Shown: positions 39,063-46,632 of the stretch, piece after piece
Layout: each line of letters begins with the position of its first letter
Position numbering within the stretch: the first letter of the stretch is position 1
Assembly (NCBI GenBank): GCA_026874595.1
Contig: CM049307.1
Location: forward strand, 81,320,643-81,384,642
Reading direction: 5' to 3'
From: Sipunculus nudus
Lineage: Eukaryota; Annelida; Sipuncula; Golfingiida; Sipunculidae
DNA length: 64,000 bases
Notes under the pieces: generated by a model
Database searches by the model: none
Told to the model about the DNA's origin: nothing
What the model saw: only the letters and a program-made list of their open reading frames with translations
Translations under genes and position numbers: made by a program

Positions 39063-40522
39063 CTATTTGGTTATACTATTGGGCCCCCAATGAAAATTTG
39101 GTTTCGCCGCCAATGGTAATTTATATTGTGAACATTTATTATGAAAAATATTTTACCCGAACTAGCCCCCCCCCCCCCCCTTTCCCCACTCACACATTCT
39201 CCAGACAAACATGGCCCACGAGTGTTGTACGAGTGCCCGTTGTATCATTTCAGGTCTCAGCATATTAAGTCCGCTCTAAATTCATGCAAATAATTGACCA
39301 TAGTCTTCATCCAGTGTATAGAAGCATGCCTCAAGGATTTAAGATGTAGGTCTTACTGTATTATCTATCTACATTTATCTCGTTCCCATGCGATAATTAT
39401 CGCGTGGCCACGCGATATTATCGCGTGGGAATGAGATAATTATCGCGTAGCCACGAGATACTAACGCGTGGGAACGAGATAAATATTGCGTGGGAACGAG
39501 ATACTAACGCGTGGGAACGAGATACTAACGCGTGGGAACGAGATAATTATCGCGTGGCCACGAGATACTAACGCGTGGGAACGAGATAATTATCGCGTGG
39601 CCACGAGATACTAACGCGTGGGAACGAGATACTATCTCGTGGGAACGAGATAAAAATAATTTTGTGCATGTCCTATGCGAGCCACCGTCCTTTTCCCTGA
39701 TCCTATTACCTTTTTATTGAAACATACAAAACAAAAGGTAAAAAACACCCACCCACACTGATTTTTGAAGAAAAAGTGCCTGACAATCTTTTTTTCTTGG
39801 CCTTACACAGCTGCATTTTTTTTTTCAAATGTGTTTCATCAATACTATCTTCTAAATTAAATATCACATAAGCAGAGATGGTGCATTCTAGGACTACTTT
39901 TTTTATTGCTATTAATTGAAATTTTAAGAGTTAACATTTGATGGAACTATGGTGTCAGGCAGGCTTGCAAACTTTGAGACAAGAAAAAGATGATGATTGC
40001 AGACTGGTTCACTTGGAAGAATTGATCACCAGAGAAATTATCAGATACATGACAGGCCAATGTTTTTGCTGCTAGATCTTATTTCCCTGATGTCTTTGCA
40101 CCAATCTTTGTGATGGTTAAGATTTAACAGAAAATTTTCAATAAATGTGATGAATTATTTCAAAACATTCAATTATAGGTTAAAATAAATGTTGTCATCA
40201 TAAGCATTTCCGAATTAATTAATAAGTGAATGTACTTCAGATCCAAAGTGGGCATGGAACCAATCTATTTTCACTTTTGCATTTTTTTTTCAACAAATAT
40301 TAAAGTGCATATAAATCAGAGCCAATGTGAACATGGAACCAATCTATTTTCACTATTGCAGGGTGTGATGAAATGCAGTTTGACCTTTGACCTACCCATG
40401 GCTGTGCTGATCTGGAGTCTGCTCTGCAGGTCAGCCAGCCTGGTCGTGAGCTGCTCACATTTAACACACTTGCTACCGGTATCCTGAGAACCACATATGT
40501 CTAGGGCAGGAAGATCAGTCAT
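20634..40522 (-). CDS. TNIP1: TNFAIP3-interacting protein 1-like adaptor (ABIN-1-like), 16 coding exons
   Basis: I joined 16 minus-strand exons with GT/AG borders and matching phases into 2343 nt, 780 residues plus stop. In vertebrates ABIN proteins are cytosolic adaptors that bind A20 and poly-ubiquitin and restrain NF-kB and cell-death signalling. Seen here: N-terminal coiled coil bracketed by CVKC (19-22) and CGQC (65-68); Ser/Pro-rich linker 89-303 with FVHI (271-274); coiled coils 304-450; an AHD1-like segment 451-498 (NKCWDEHL, compare human NKQWDQHF); coiled coil 499-561; UBAN-type core about 583-625 with [14 protein letters not shown]; Pro-rich linker 659-682; an NZF zinc finger W701, C703, C706, C717, C720; and a polar tail. 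Human TNIP1 has no such zinc finger. The start is supported by an in-frame TAG five codons upstream (40535-40537). A non-coding 5' exon is likely, because an acceptor (GTGTTCCAG) lies just upstream. Exons 15-16 are the least certain. Confidence 0.85.
20746..20812. repeat. (TA)n microsatellite beside the exon 16 acceptor
   Basis: About 67 bases of alternating TA at the 5' side of exon 16 on the minus strand, where the branch point and pyrimidine tract would normally lie. Confidence 0.95.
21401..21471 (-). CDS. TNIP1: TNIP1-like exon 15 (residues 727-750)
   Basis: Acceptor GGAATATTTCCAG, donor CATATA/GTAAGT. Encodes [18 protein letters not shown], then CGHI, in phase with exons 14 and 16. If the donor is not used, translation stops nine codons into the intron. 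Confidence 0.65.
22050..22344 (-). repeat. Minisatellite, unit about 37 bp, abutting exon 14
   Basis: About eight copies of a unit containing AGTTAACAATGATTAACACTT with the variants TTTAGAC and TGTATAT. The array ends at the donor of exon 14, so it forms the first 300 bases of intron 14. Confidence 0.85.
22345..22476 (-). CDS. TNIP1: TNIP1-like exon 14, RanBP2/NZF zinc finger (residues 683-726)
   Basis: The acceptor CTATCAACAG restores the frame from exon 13; donor GTTGCCA/GTAAGT. It encodes [10 protein letters not shown], then CELCG, fitting the NZF pattern W-x-C-x2-C-x10-C-x2-C with Asn after the second Cys pair. In TAB2/TAB3 and related proteins this fold binds ubiquitin chains. Vertebrate TNIP1 lacks it. 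Phase fit, codon quality and location 3' of UBAN make it part of the same gene. Confidence 0.85.
22956..23028 (-). CDS. TNIP1: TNIP1-like exon 13, Pro-rich linker (residues 659-682)
   Basis: Acceptor TTTGGCAG (a second AG three bases on gives a one-residue NAGNAG-type option), donor TATTT/GTAAGT. Encodes [20 protein letters not shown], a flexible linker between the coiled coil and the zinc finger. Ends phase 1. Confidence 0.8.
23421..23492 (-). CDS. TNIP1: TNIP1-like exon 12, coiled coil (residues 635-658)
   Basis: Phase 0-0. Acceptor GATCTTCAG, donor CTGGAA/GTGAGT. Encodes [20 protein letters not shown], extending the coiled coil. Confidence 0.85.
24133..24258 (-). CDS. TNIP1: TNIP1-like exon 11, UBAN core (residues 593-634)
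   Basis: Phase 0-0. Acceptor GCATTACAG, donor [31 protein letters not shown] matches the UBAN signature of ABIN-1 (FEEDFQRERSDRERMNEEK) and NEMO (DFQAERQAREK). In the family this dimeric coiled coil binds linear and K63-linked ubiquitin. The key D599, F600, E603, R604, R607 and E608 are present. Confidence 0.93.
24641..24733 (-). CDS. TNIP1: TNIP1-like exon 10, start of UBAN (residues 562-592)
   Basis: Phase 0-0. Acceptor TTTGTTCAG, donor [25 protein letters not shown] aligns with human QELVTQNELLKQQ at the start of the ubiquitin-binding domain. Confidence 0.9.
25415..25603 (-). CDS. TNIP1: TNIP1-like exon 9, coiled coil (residues 499-561)
   Basis: Phase 0-0. Acceptor TTCTTTGTAG, donor TACCAG/GTAGAA. 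Rich in Glu, Gln, Arg and Lys, with heptad-like spacing ([20 protein letters not shown]), as expected between AHD1 and UBAN. Confidence 0.88.
25988..26131 (-). CDS. TNIP1: TNIP1-like exon 8, AHD1-like helix (residues 451-498)
   Basis: Phase 0-0. Acceptor CTTCCTCCAG, donor [29 protein letters not shown] followed by [14 protein letters not shown] matches human ABIN-1 VNKQWDQHFRSMKQQ / EKITELRQKLADLQ closely. In that protein this is ABIN homology domain 1, which binds A20. This is the strongest single piece of evidence for the family. Confidence 0.92.
26626..26706 (-). CDS. TNIP1: TNIP1-like exon 7 (residues 424-450)
   Basis: Phase 0-0. Acceptor TTTTTTCCAG, donor CAAAAG/GTAGGT. Encodes [18 protein letters not shown], which leads straight into the A20-binding-type helix, as in human TNIP1 (LLEVNKQWDQHF). 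Confidence 0.85.
28360..28414. repeat. (TA)n-type microsatellite
   Basis: TA repeat with ATGTATGTATATG interruptions, within intron 6. Confidence 0.9.
30113..30137 (+). repeat. Poly-C run of 25 bases
   Basis: An uninterrupted run of C in intron 6, the longest of about eleven C or G homopolymers in the window. Confidence 0.95.
30711..30775. repeat. (TA)n microsatellite
   Basis: TA repeat with one phase break, within intron 6. Confidence 0.9.
31697..31850 (-). CDS. TNIP1: TNIP1-like exon 6 (residues 372-423)
   Basis: The acceptor GAATTGTAG completes Arg372. Encodes [20 protein letters not shown] and a more polar segment. The donor is AATAAG/GTCAGA, weaker than the others in this gene. I chose it because it restores phase 0 for exon 7; an upstream GT (ACAG/GTAGAA) is an alternative donor that would drop 21 residues in frame. 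Confidence 0.75.
32450..32544 (-). CDS. TNIP1: TNIP1-like exon 5 (residues 341-371)
   Basis: Acceptor CCTTTTTAG, donor CTCCG/GTAATT. Encodes a charged coiled coil ([19 protein letters not shown]). It ends after two bases of Arg372. Confidence 0.8.
33009..33119 (-). CDS. TNIP1: TNIP1-like exon 4 (residues 304-340)
   Basis: Phase 0-0. Acceptor TTATCCAG, donor CAAAAG/GTAAGT. It encodes an acidic helix-forming segment ([16 protein letters not shown]) that opens the central coiled coil. Confidence 0.85.
33436..33533. repeat. (TA)n microsatellite, about 98 bases
   Basis: The longest TA tract in the window, in intron 3. The two 80-odd-codon frames over it are Ile-Tyr artefacts. Confidence 0.95.
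33711..34355 (-). CDS. TNIP1: TNIP1-like exon 3, Ser-rich linker (residues 89-303)
   Basis: A single 645-nt, phase 0-0 exon, by far the largest. Acceptor ACTTTTGCAG, donor TCACAG/GTAAAT. It encodes a low-complexity, Ser/Pro/Asp-rich and probably disordered segment with many SP sites. FVHI at 271-274, preceded by SPETS, fits the LC3-interacting pattern aromatic-x-x-aliphatic. Human TNIP1 has LIR motifs in its own disordered N-terminal part. Confidence 0.85.
34356..36668. other. Intron 2 of the TNIP1-like gene
   Basis: About 2.3 kb with no exon-like content. It contains the MITE listed at 35820-35925. Confidence 0.6.
35820..35925. mobile_element. MITE of about 106 bp with TA termini
   Basis: The left end TACTGTGGAACCTGTCT and right end ACACAGGTTCACTGTA are inverted repeats of one another with few mismatches, and both ends carry TA, as in Tc1/mariner-type MITEs. 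Inside are repeated GACCACCTGT / GGTCTTATTA phrases. Related fragments lie near 17390-17440 and 25066-25215, so it is a dispersed family. No transposase is present. Confidence 0.7.
36669..36805 (-). CDS. TNIP1: TNIP1-like exon 2 (residues 43-88)
   Basis: Acceptor GTGGTCAG, donor ACACAG/GTTAGT. Encodes [20 protein letters not shown], then LCGQC and a Gly/Ser/Thr stretch. The phase (two bases completing Gly43) fits exon 1 exactly. Confidence 0.85.
37546..39688. mobile_element. Foldback-like element with tandem-repeat inverted arms
   Basis: The two ends are inverted repeats: the left begins ACGGTGGCTCGTATAAGACA and the reverse complement of the right begins ACGGTGGCTCGCATAGGACA. Both continue through ATGCACAAAATTATTTTT into arrays of about 22-bp units (TATCTCGTTCCCACGCGATA and variants) at 37588-37862 and, inverted, at 39377-39655. 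A middle segment of about 1.5 kb is not inverted and shows no transposase. The flanks GCTTTTCT and CCTTTTCC agree at six of eight bases, a possible 8-bp target duplication. Long inverted arms built of tandem units around a loop are the defining layout of Foldback/TU/Galileo-type elements. It lies in intron 1 of the TNIP1-like gene. Confidence 0.75.
38868..39062. repeat. Compound (TA)n(CA)n(TA)n microsatellite
   Basis: TA tracts with interruptions, then about 44 bases of CA, then TA again, inside the middle of the Foldback-like element. Confidence 0.9.
40396..40522 (-). CDS. TNIP1: TNIP1-like exon 1 (residues 1-42)
   Basis: ATG at 40522, with an in-frame TAG at 40535-40537. It encodes [18 protein letters not shown], then CVKC and the start of a coiled coil. 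The donor ATGG/GTAGGTCAAAGG leaves one base of codon 43. A likely acceptor 30 bases upstream (CTTTGTGTGTTCCAG, ending at 40553) implies a separate 5' UTR exon. Confidence 0.85.
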
Positions 40523-40553
40523 GTCACCGTCACACTAGCATGACTGAACCGAC

Positions 40554-42600
40554 TGGAACACACAAAGCCAGGGACCCATGAGTGTTTAAGCAATACATAC
40601 TTGGTATTAAGATATTGCAATATTTTAACACTCAAGACCTTCAGTGACTCAGGTCCAAGTTCCATAACTGTTGTCTGCATTTATATAATTATATGATATT
40701 TATTAAGGCTGACTTAATATTAGACCTGCCAGGCCATTAGTTACCACGCTTGCCCTTAAAATATATAAAATAACACTATAAAACTTCAGTAGAGTCCAAA
40801 GCTTCTGTGCTGACTCATAAGCATAATGATAATATAATTTGCCACCAAATGGCAATTCCCATCCTGGGTGTTTGCCATGCTGCCATATGGAAAGAGTACC
40901 AGTAAGTATTATTAGCTTTACCAGTTGTGCCAGTCTAGATTCAAATTTATGAGGTAAAAATTTGTTATGATTTGAATGTATAATAATACCATACTCTAGG
41001 ATATCTTAATACATTAAAATATATTTTATTACTATTATATCTAATGTTTAGAGTATCAAGTCAGATTATGTAATACATAGTTTAAAGAAATACTGCAAAA
41101 ATCTTTTTAGATAATTAGAACTGAACAACCTATTAAACCCTATGCTGATTATGTATATTGTATAACAGAGATGTAGTCGAATCTGCAACACCCAAGTCCA
41201 AGTCCAAGTAGGAGTCCAGGGCACTCAAGTCAGAGTCCTAGTCAGAGTCTTTGAGGTCCAAGTCCACCTTTTAAAAGACTGCACCACCTCAGGAACATGA
41301 GTCCAGGTTCCAGTATGAGTCCAATCGACCAATACAAACCTCATTTTTTAACAAAATTTTTATTAAAAATTTGAGATAATCATGAATATTTTAATGTTAG
41401 TTTACACATGATTTTCCTAGGATGTTTAATTACATTTAGCTCTCATTGCTGAACTACAGTTCAATAAATATAGTCTTTTCTGGATGCCTAATATTCTGTT
41501 GGTAGTGTGCATGTATACAAGTATTTATAGTATGTGAAAAAATATTTTCCTCAATTGACTTGAAATAGACTTGGACAGATATCACGAGTCCTTAGTCCCA
41601 AGAAAAAGTCCAAGAGTCCAGGACCCTCGAGTACAGACCTGAGTCCTACATCAGAGCTATATATTACCCTACACTATCTGTTGTATACTATCTGTTTATA
41701 TTCTCATTCGTTTTTTTTTGCACACAAATGAGCCAGTGCTAAATTCATTTCCCATTGCCTTTTTTTCAACAAAAGCAACTCCCAATAAAATAACAGAAAA
41801 AATAACAAACTTTTCCTCCCAGCTTTTTTGGTGTTGAACAAAGTTCTAAGGTCAAGGCTATTGAATGACCAATGAGAGAGCATGTTAGTACAAGCAAAAC
41901 ATATGTGCAGGACATGATTTGAAGATAGAATTATTTATAATTGGTATCATGTTTCACTGCAGAGATTTTTGCATCAGCTCCATAACACAGCTGAATGTCT
42001 ATATTTGCAAGAAATTCCTAAAACTGTTTCTAGAATGGTTGCTTGTCCAAAAAGAAAATTTTTAATTTTGGTCATAGGTCTTCTTAAAAGTAATGGAAAA
42101 AGTTCTTACTGTAATAAGGTTCAAGGTCAAGATATAATTCCAAAGTGTGTTGGGCAATATCAGTATATAAGTGTGATTGCAACATTCAACAATTTTTAAA
42201 ATTTAACTTTTTATCCCTGGATATGCAATTTTAAGACAGAATGTCTGGCTCAAGAAGGAACACTAAAAATTCCACCTTTCAGTTCTGAAATTATGTCACA
42301 GTGTCCTAATTTAAGCAATTTTTTTTTTTTTTTTTACATTATATCCTATTCAGACTTATGGACGAATAGTTGAAACTGTCCTTCATACATGACAACACCA
42401 CTACAAGACTTTATTTCAGGAAAAGAATTAGGAAACAAATAAATAAGTATAATTAAAGATTTTATACAGATGAAAAAAACAAGTGTGACATTTTTATATA
42501 TATGGGATAATGAGTAACTTATTAATTCCTAATTATTTTATATTTCCTTTTACTCACAATTTCTCATGTTCACGTGGTCAACCATTTCAGCATTAAAATT
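40554..42600. other. Non-coding DNA upstream of TNIP1-like exon 1
   Basis: Probably intronic if a 5' UTR exon lies further upstream. It contains the GAGTCC-rich repeat at 41166-41665 and an 18-base T run near 42318-42338. No coding exon is seen; the frame at 41969-42199 has no support. Confidence 0.45.
41166..41665. repeat. Repeat element with AAGTCCAAGTCC arrays at both ends
   Basis: The left part (41190-41340) and right part (41580-41660) are both built of short CAAGTCCAAGTCC / GAGTCC units around an AT-rich middle. The outer edges GATGTAG and CTACATC are inverted. This resembles a small non-autonomous DNA element, but the ends and target duplication are unclear. Confidence 0.45.
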
Positions 42601-42751
42601 GTAAAATCACGTGTCTGACCTAGTCCACAAGTTTTTCTTCCTCCGTGTATGTATATAATGCACGTTCTGAGCTCTTTTCCCGTTTGAGCACATGCTGGTG
42701 ACTGTATTGTTAAATACGTCGTTCACCCGATCGGGCCTGAGTCAGCTTGAT

Positions 42752-42946
42752 TCAATAATCTTCCATGACTAAGCGGTTCATATCGTTCGGCAACTGGAGT
42801 TTACTGGTCATTACCGCAATCACGTTCTTGGAAATAATTTGTACTAACTGACCCGGAGTTAGCGACCACTGGATGACAGGAAGTTTTCGGGTGAAAGGTC
42901 GGTTAAACCTTATCTGTTTTAAGTATTGCTTGTGTGATTGAGTCAT
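42752..42946 (-). other. Open frame of 64 codons, status unknown
   Basis: An ATG frame with mixed composition (RKLPVIQWSLTPGQLVQIIS, then KLQLPNDMNRLVMEDY) lies divergent to and about 465 bases from the helicase exon, in CpG-richer DNA. It reads more like protein than the AT-rich frames around it, but I recognise no family and see no clear splice sites. It could be a small gene, a first exon or chance. Confidence 0.2.
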
Positions 42947-43002
42947 TCTTATCTGACTAAGGTTAAAAAAATTCTAAATATTCAAAGCAAATATAACATT
43001 CT

Positions 43003-43056
43003 AGCCCTAGTAACGGGTCTCACATGGGGCCCTGGCCCATGTGAGAGCCCTAGTAA
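43003..43056. repeat. Hairpin flanked by 11-bp direct repeats
   Basis: TCTCACATGGG and CCCATGTGAGA form a perfect 11-bp stem around a 7-base loop (43018-43046). AGCCCTAGTAA occurs on each side (43003-43013 and 43046-43056). The arrangement looks like a tiny insertion with a target duplication, or a structured regulatory site. Confidence 0.7.
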
Positions 43057-43243
43057 GACATCATGTACAAACTGGCGACCCTTAATTCTGCATTAAAACA
43101 GTATTATTTTAGTAAAATATTGCAATATTGGTTATATTTGATGGTATGGTAATTAAAGTTACGATATATTTCGTGTATCTCTGCCCAAAACAACTGATTT
43201 TCAGAAGGTACCGTTTAGCCGGTCATAACACAGCATGTCTGTT

Positions 43244-43277
43244 GGGAATTCCCCGGGAAAACCCCGTTTACGTCATA
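43244..43277. promoter_or_regulatory. NF-kB palindrome and CRE/ATF-like site upstream of helicase exon
   Basis: GGGAATTCCC (43244-43253) is a perfect kB palindrome. It is followed by GGGAAAACCCC (43255-43265) and TTACGTCAT (43268-43276). The group is about 135-165 bases upstream of the helicase ATG and 2.7 kb upstream of the TNIP1-like coding start on the other strand. Confidence 0.5.
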
Positions 43278-43410
43278 TGCGCCACCTCGTGATGGCCCGT
43301 AATCCCGGTGACAGCTGAGGGACCGTCTCAATTGCACACATTTCGAGTGGTTTCACGTATGATTCATCGTCTCAGTATTTGCACACGGACAGCACCGCGC
43401 CGTTTAAACA

Positions 43411-43587
43411 ATGGAGTCTCACGTGGCGAGGGTGTTGGAAAAGTACAATTTTCCATTCACAGAACTTCGTCAAAAGCAAGCTGATATCATCAGGACTGTT
43501 TTAAACCGAAAAACGTGTTTTGGGGTACTACCAACAGGCTTTGGGAAAAGTGAAGTGTTTGGTTTTCCTCCATTGATAATGGATGAG
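43411..43587 (+). CDS. First coding exon of a RecQ/DEAD-like helicase (or remnant)
   Basis: ATG in good context (AACAATGG) with an in-frame TAA at 43405-43407, then 59 codons to a donor GATGAG/GTATGA in phase 0. Residues 14-27 (FPFTELRQKQADII) fit the region before motif I of RecQ-type helicases, where an aromatic residue and a conserved Gln contact ATP. GVLPTGFGKS (38-47) is a Walker A motif of the LPTGxGKS kind. The rest of the helicase core (DExH box, motifs Ia-VI) is not found in the following 20 kb. This is therefore the start of a gene with a very long first intron, or an isolated fragment of an expanded, repeat-like helicase family. Confidence 0.65.
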
Positions 43588-44500
43588 GTATGAACATATT
43601 CTTTATCTATGAATTATAAGTATAATCAATAAATATATTTATAATATATATATATTTAAAAAACTGACAAGTTTTTTGTGTGTCAAAGTAATATTTTTTA
43701 TAGGTTTACTATTATTTTTATAGGTTTACTGTATTTCCCAGTATGGATCGTTATATGGTTTTAAATAAAACTTATTTTATCTTATGAAATAAAATTCTTT
43801 ATCAGTTAATTTATTTCCTAGTTCACATATTTAACTTATTCCTCATAAGTGCATACAATACTGGTTACTAGTACACCAAGGTTGCAGTCAGCTTCTTGTC
43901 CTGTGCCGTTGCTGGCCCAGGTCAGTCACACACGCTTAGCCTATAGGCAAATACCTGGATACAGGTAAAATTTATAATAAAAATAATTTGGTTTTAAATG
44001 TTTTGCACTACTTTTTAAATCCACTTTAGTTGCTTTGCTTGGGCAGGGCATGGGGCTGGTTGGTCGGTCATTTTGCTGCCAGGTAATAATTAGTCACCCT
44101 TAATGAAGCATTGTCCAGCTCATGCAGTCGCTCTCGCAATTAAACTTCTACTATTCTATATATATATATTTGTTTCTTTTCTGTGTGAAAATCTGTAAAA
44201 CAAATAAAACGTTATTTTTGCTTATATTTTATCATCTAAGACAACATGTTATTTAAAAAGGTTAAAATTATTGACCACCCCAGTCAGTTACTCTCGCATT
44301 TATTTCCTATTTGTTCGAAATTTATTGAATTTGTGTGCGAGAGCTATTGTAATCGATCTAACTGTTAGGTCTTCATAGTTATACTTACACAATAGTGGAC
44401 CAGAATCTCAGGATAATAATATAGAATTGCTGAACTGCGTCCGAATGATAGGCCATAACCGGGACGTCGCTCTTGGTTACACCACTAGCTGCATTTGTTT
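43588..44500. other. Non-coding DNA after the helicase exon
   Basis: AT-rich, with short TA tracts and two similar GGTCAGTCACAC / GGTCATTTTGCTG phrases. No second helicase exon was found. Confidence 0.45.
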
Positions 44501-44552
44501 CCTCTTATACGGCCCCTCAGTGCCAAAATTAGCGGGTACCGGAACTCCTCTA

Positions 44553-44627
44553 GGCGGAAGTGCTTATACGCATGCGTCGTTCTGGATCCAGAGGCAAATG
44601 TGATGGCTATACAGGTGTTTCTTTAAA
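44553..44627 (+). promoter_or_regulatory. ETS/NRF1-type TATA-less promoter candidate
   Basis: GGCGGAAGTG (ETS type) is followed 6 bases later by the palindrome ACGCATGCGT (NRF1-like, 44568-44577). About 50 bases on there is a donor-like AAA/GTGAGT at 44628, so a short non-coding first exon on the plus strand is possible. ATGs in it close quickly. Confidence 0.3.
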
Positions 44628-45063
44628 GTGAGTACTGGTTAGCTTCAATAACATACTTTTCCAAACTTTTTGGGAGGTACGCGAATAGTATAAGTTCTCA
44701 TGGTCAGGTTTGCGCAAGTTTCATTGTTAAAAACAGAAGGGTTGATTTTATATGATTTTTCCCCATGACTGGTTTAGAAGTCGAGCGTTTGCTCTGAATG
44801 ATTTTATGCGGCCGAAACCGGAGTAAGACGAAGGTAAGGCCGCTTATGCAGCTAATAACATTCATGCAATCAGGCATTCAATAACTATGATTTCGAGGAA
44901 TGGTGTCAAATAGGTTAAAACATTCATTTTTAAGTCTATTTTGCATTACACATTTTCGAAAAATCAATCCAAAATAATGAACAGGGACTCCGTTTGACAA
45001 CTCTCAAAATGTTGCTGGTGTTTAAATGTTTGTGATCTTGAAAACTACTCGGCTGTATCCAGT

Positions 45064-45107
45064 CACGTGATAAGGTCACATGACTCATAGGGGATTCCCG
45101 TGACTCA
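45064..45107. promoter_or_regulatory. AP-1 / NF-kB / AP-1 composite module
   Basis: Within 44 bases lie an E-box CACGTG (45064-45069), GATAAG (45069-45074), AP-1 TGACTCA (45081-45087), kB GGGGATTCCC (45090-45099) and a second AP-1 TGACTCA (45101-45107). All three immune-type sites match their consensus exactly, and both AP-1 sites point the same way. Confidence 0.5.
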
Positions 45108-45219
45108 ATTCCAAAAATAGGTCGCGTTTGAAGATTCGAATTACAGGCACACAATGCGCCAGAAATTCTGGAGGCCCCGGAACATTTCTGCATAAAAATT
45201 ATATCGCTTTGACGCTTAC

Positions 45220-45480
45220 CTTACCAAGGTGCCATCCCAAATAATTGGAATGGCTAACGTTTCGCCATGGCCGACCAACGAATGATGTTACTATGGAGGT
45301 GTAATCCTTCTGCTTTACACGCAAGCAAAGAAGAAACGAAACTATAATAGGGGATTTTGGTGACGTTGACGTATGGGCCCCAGAACCCGCATAATGATTG
45401 CCCAAGTACGGTGCAAGCGCCGCGCCATCTGCTGGTAACTTGTATCACTAGCGAACTAAAGCCTTTGACCAATGGACAGC
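45220..45480 (-). other. Possible 5' UTR exon of the TNIP1-like gene
   Basis: A strong donor AAG/GTAAGC ends at 45220 on the minus strand, and another, TTAG/GTAAGT, lies at 45546. The sequence between is CpG-richer, with an inverted CCAAT box near 45471, and could hold the promoter and non-coding first exon feeding the acceptor at 40553. It has several short ATG frames, so upstream frames would be present. No transcript evidence is available here. Confidence 0.2.
45422..45435 (-). promoter_or_regulatory. CTCF-like core motif
   Basis: GCGCCATCTGCTGG is a full match to the reverse complement of the CTCF core pattern CCASYAGRKGGCRS. It lies in the CpG-richer zone between the candidate promoters. 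Confidence 0.35.
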
Positions 45481-45911
45481 GGGGGAAAAAATTCCATCGC
45501 CTTGCATTCTCTTCCAGGATAGGTGGCTTTAAAATAATATGACTTACCTAAGTCAGGCGTAACAGATGACTTAATATAAACCAGTAACTTTATTTACTTA
45601 ATGTGTTCATGTGAAGTGTGTGGGCGTTAGTTTGTAGCAACACGCCCTCAAAAATAGGCGTTGCCTTGTCAATTTCTTTGATGTTTAATGTGTATCCTTT
45701 GACACAGCATATTACGGATATTCAAAGCATATATATATGCCTAGTAGCCTACGCCCTTTTCACATCGTTTGCACTGTCTGACACGATGGGTGTAAATTAC
45801 TTGGAAATTTTTTTTTAATCAAACATTTCCCTTATTCTGCATTTTTCTGTGATTATCTTATTAATTTTCTAATTAATTAATAATTTATCATAATTTATTC
45901 TGATATAAGGC

Positions 45912-45912
<1 letters not shown>

Positions 45913-45974
<62 letters not shown>
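45913..45974. repeat. (TA)n microsatellite
   Basis: Alternating AT of about 62 bases. Confidence 0.95.
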
Positions 45975-45979
<5 letters not shown>

Positions 45980-46538
45980 CATCATTACAAATGCTCGGTC
46001 AGGTGTTAACATGTGGTATATTTCTAAGCGCGGTGTCAAGAGAGACAAGATAACAAATTCAGTATATCTTGATGAAGTACTTGATCGATACTTTTTACTT
46101 CTGATTATTAATGATATAAAATGATATATACATCATGTTTAATCGATACCTGTATATCGTTATATAGAATTCCTGAGAGAGCAAGCAGATCCCCTCATAA
46201 ATTATATTGTTTATCTACAGACTTTAGTCGATCGAGTCTAGGAAAAAAATGACGAATGCCATCTTGAAAAAAAGTAAAATATCAATGATCAGGCTTGTAT
46301 CAGCCATCATCTATCTACAAAATGCATAATGGTGAAGTCTTGTCCATGCATGGATCTTCATGTCCTATGATATATCCCTCCTGGATGGACCGTAATGTCC
46401 AGCAGAGATACATATCACGGTACATAAAGGTCATGTATAGGAACTAGGCCTATATAGGTAAAGCCAACAGAATGGTTACAAATGTCTCAACAGCGCTTAT
46501 GATTTGTCTTTTGATATTTACAAACGCACGCGCACACA

Positions 46539-46541
46539 CAT

Positions 46542-46632
<91 letters not shown>
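46539..46632. repeat. (CA)n(TA)n microsatellite
   Basis: ACACAC run followed by about 75 bases of TA with one ATACAT break. Confidence 0.95.

Larger units (their letters stand above)
36806..40395. other. Intron 1 of the TNIP1-like gene
   Basis: About 3.6 kb. Most of it is the Foldback-like element at 37546-39688. The rest shows no exon-like sequence. Confidence 0.6.

Noticed and set aside
37550..39660. CRISPR-like regular array
   Set aside because: Units of about 22 bp repeat with little or no unique spacer and occur as inverted arms of one element in a eukaryotic intron.
44936..45472. Three overlapping minus-strand frames (60-85 codons)
   Set aside because: They arise in CpG-richer DNA with few stops; no homology is seen, and donors inside them suggest untranslated exon or promoter sequence.
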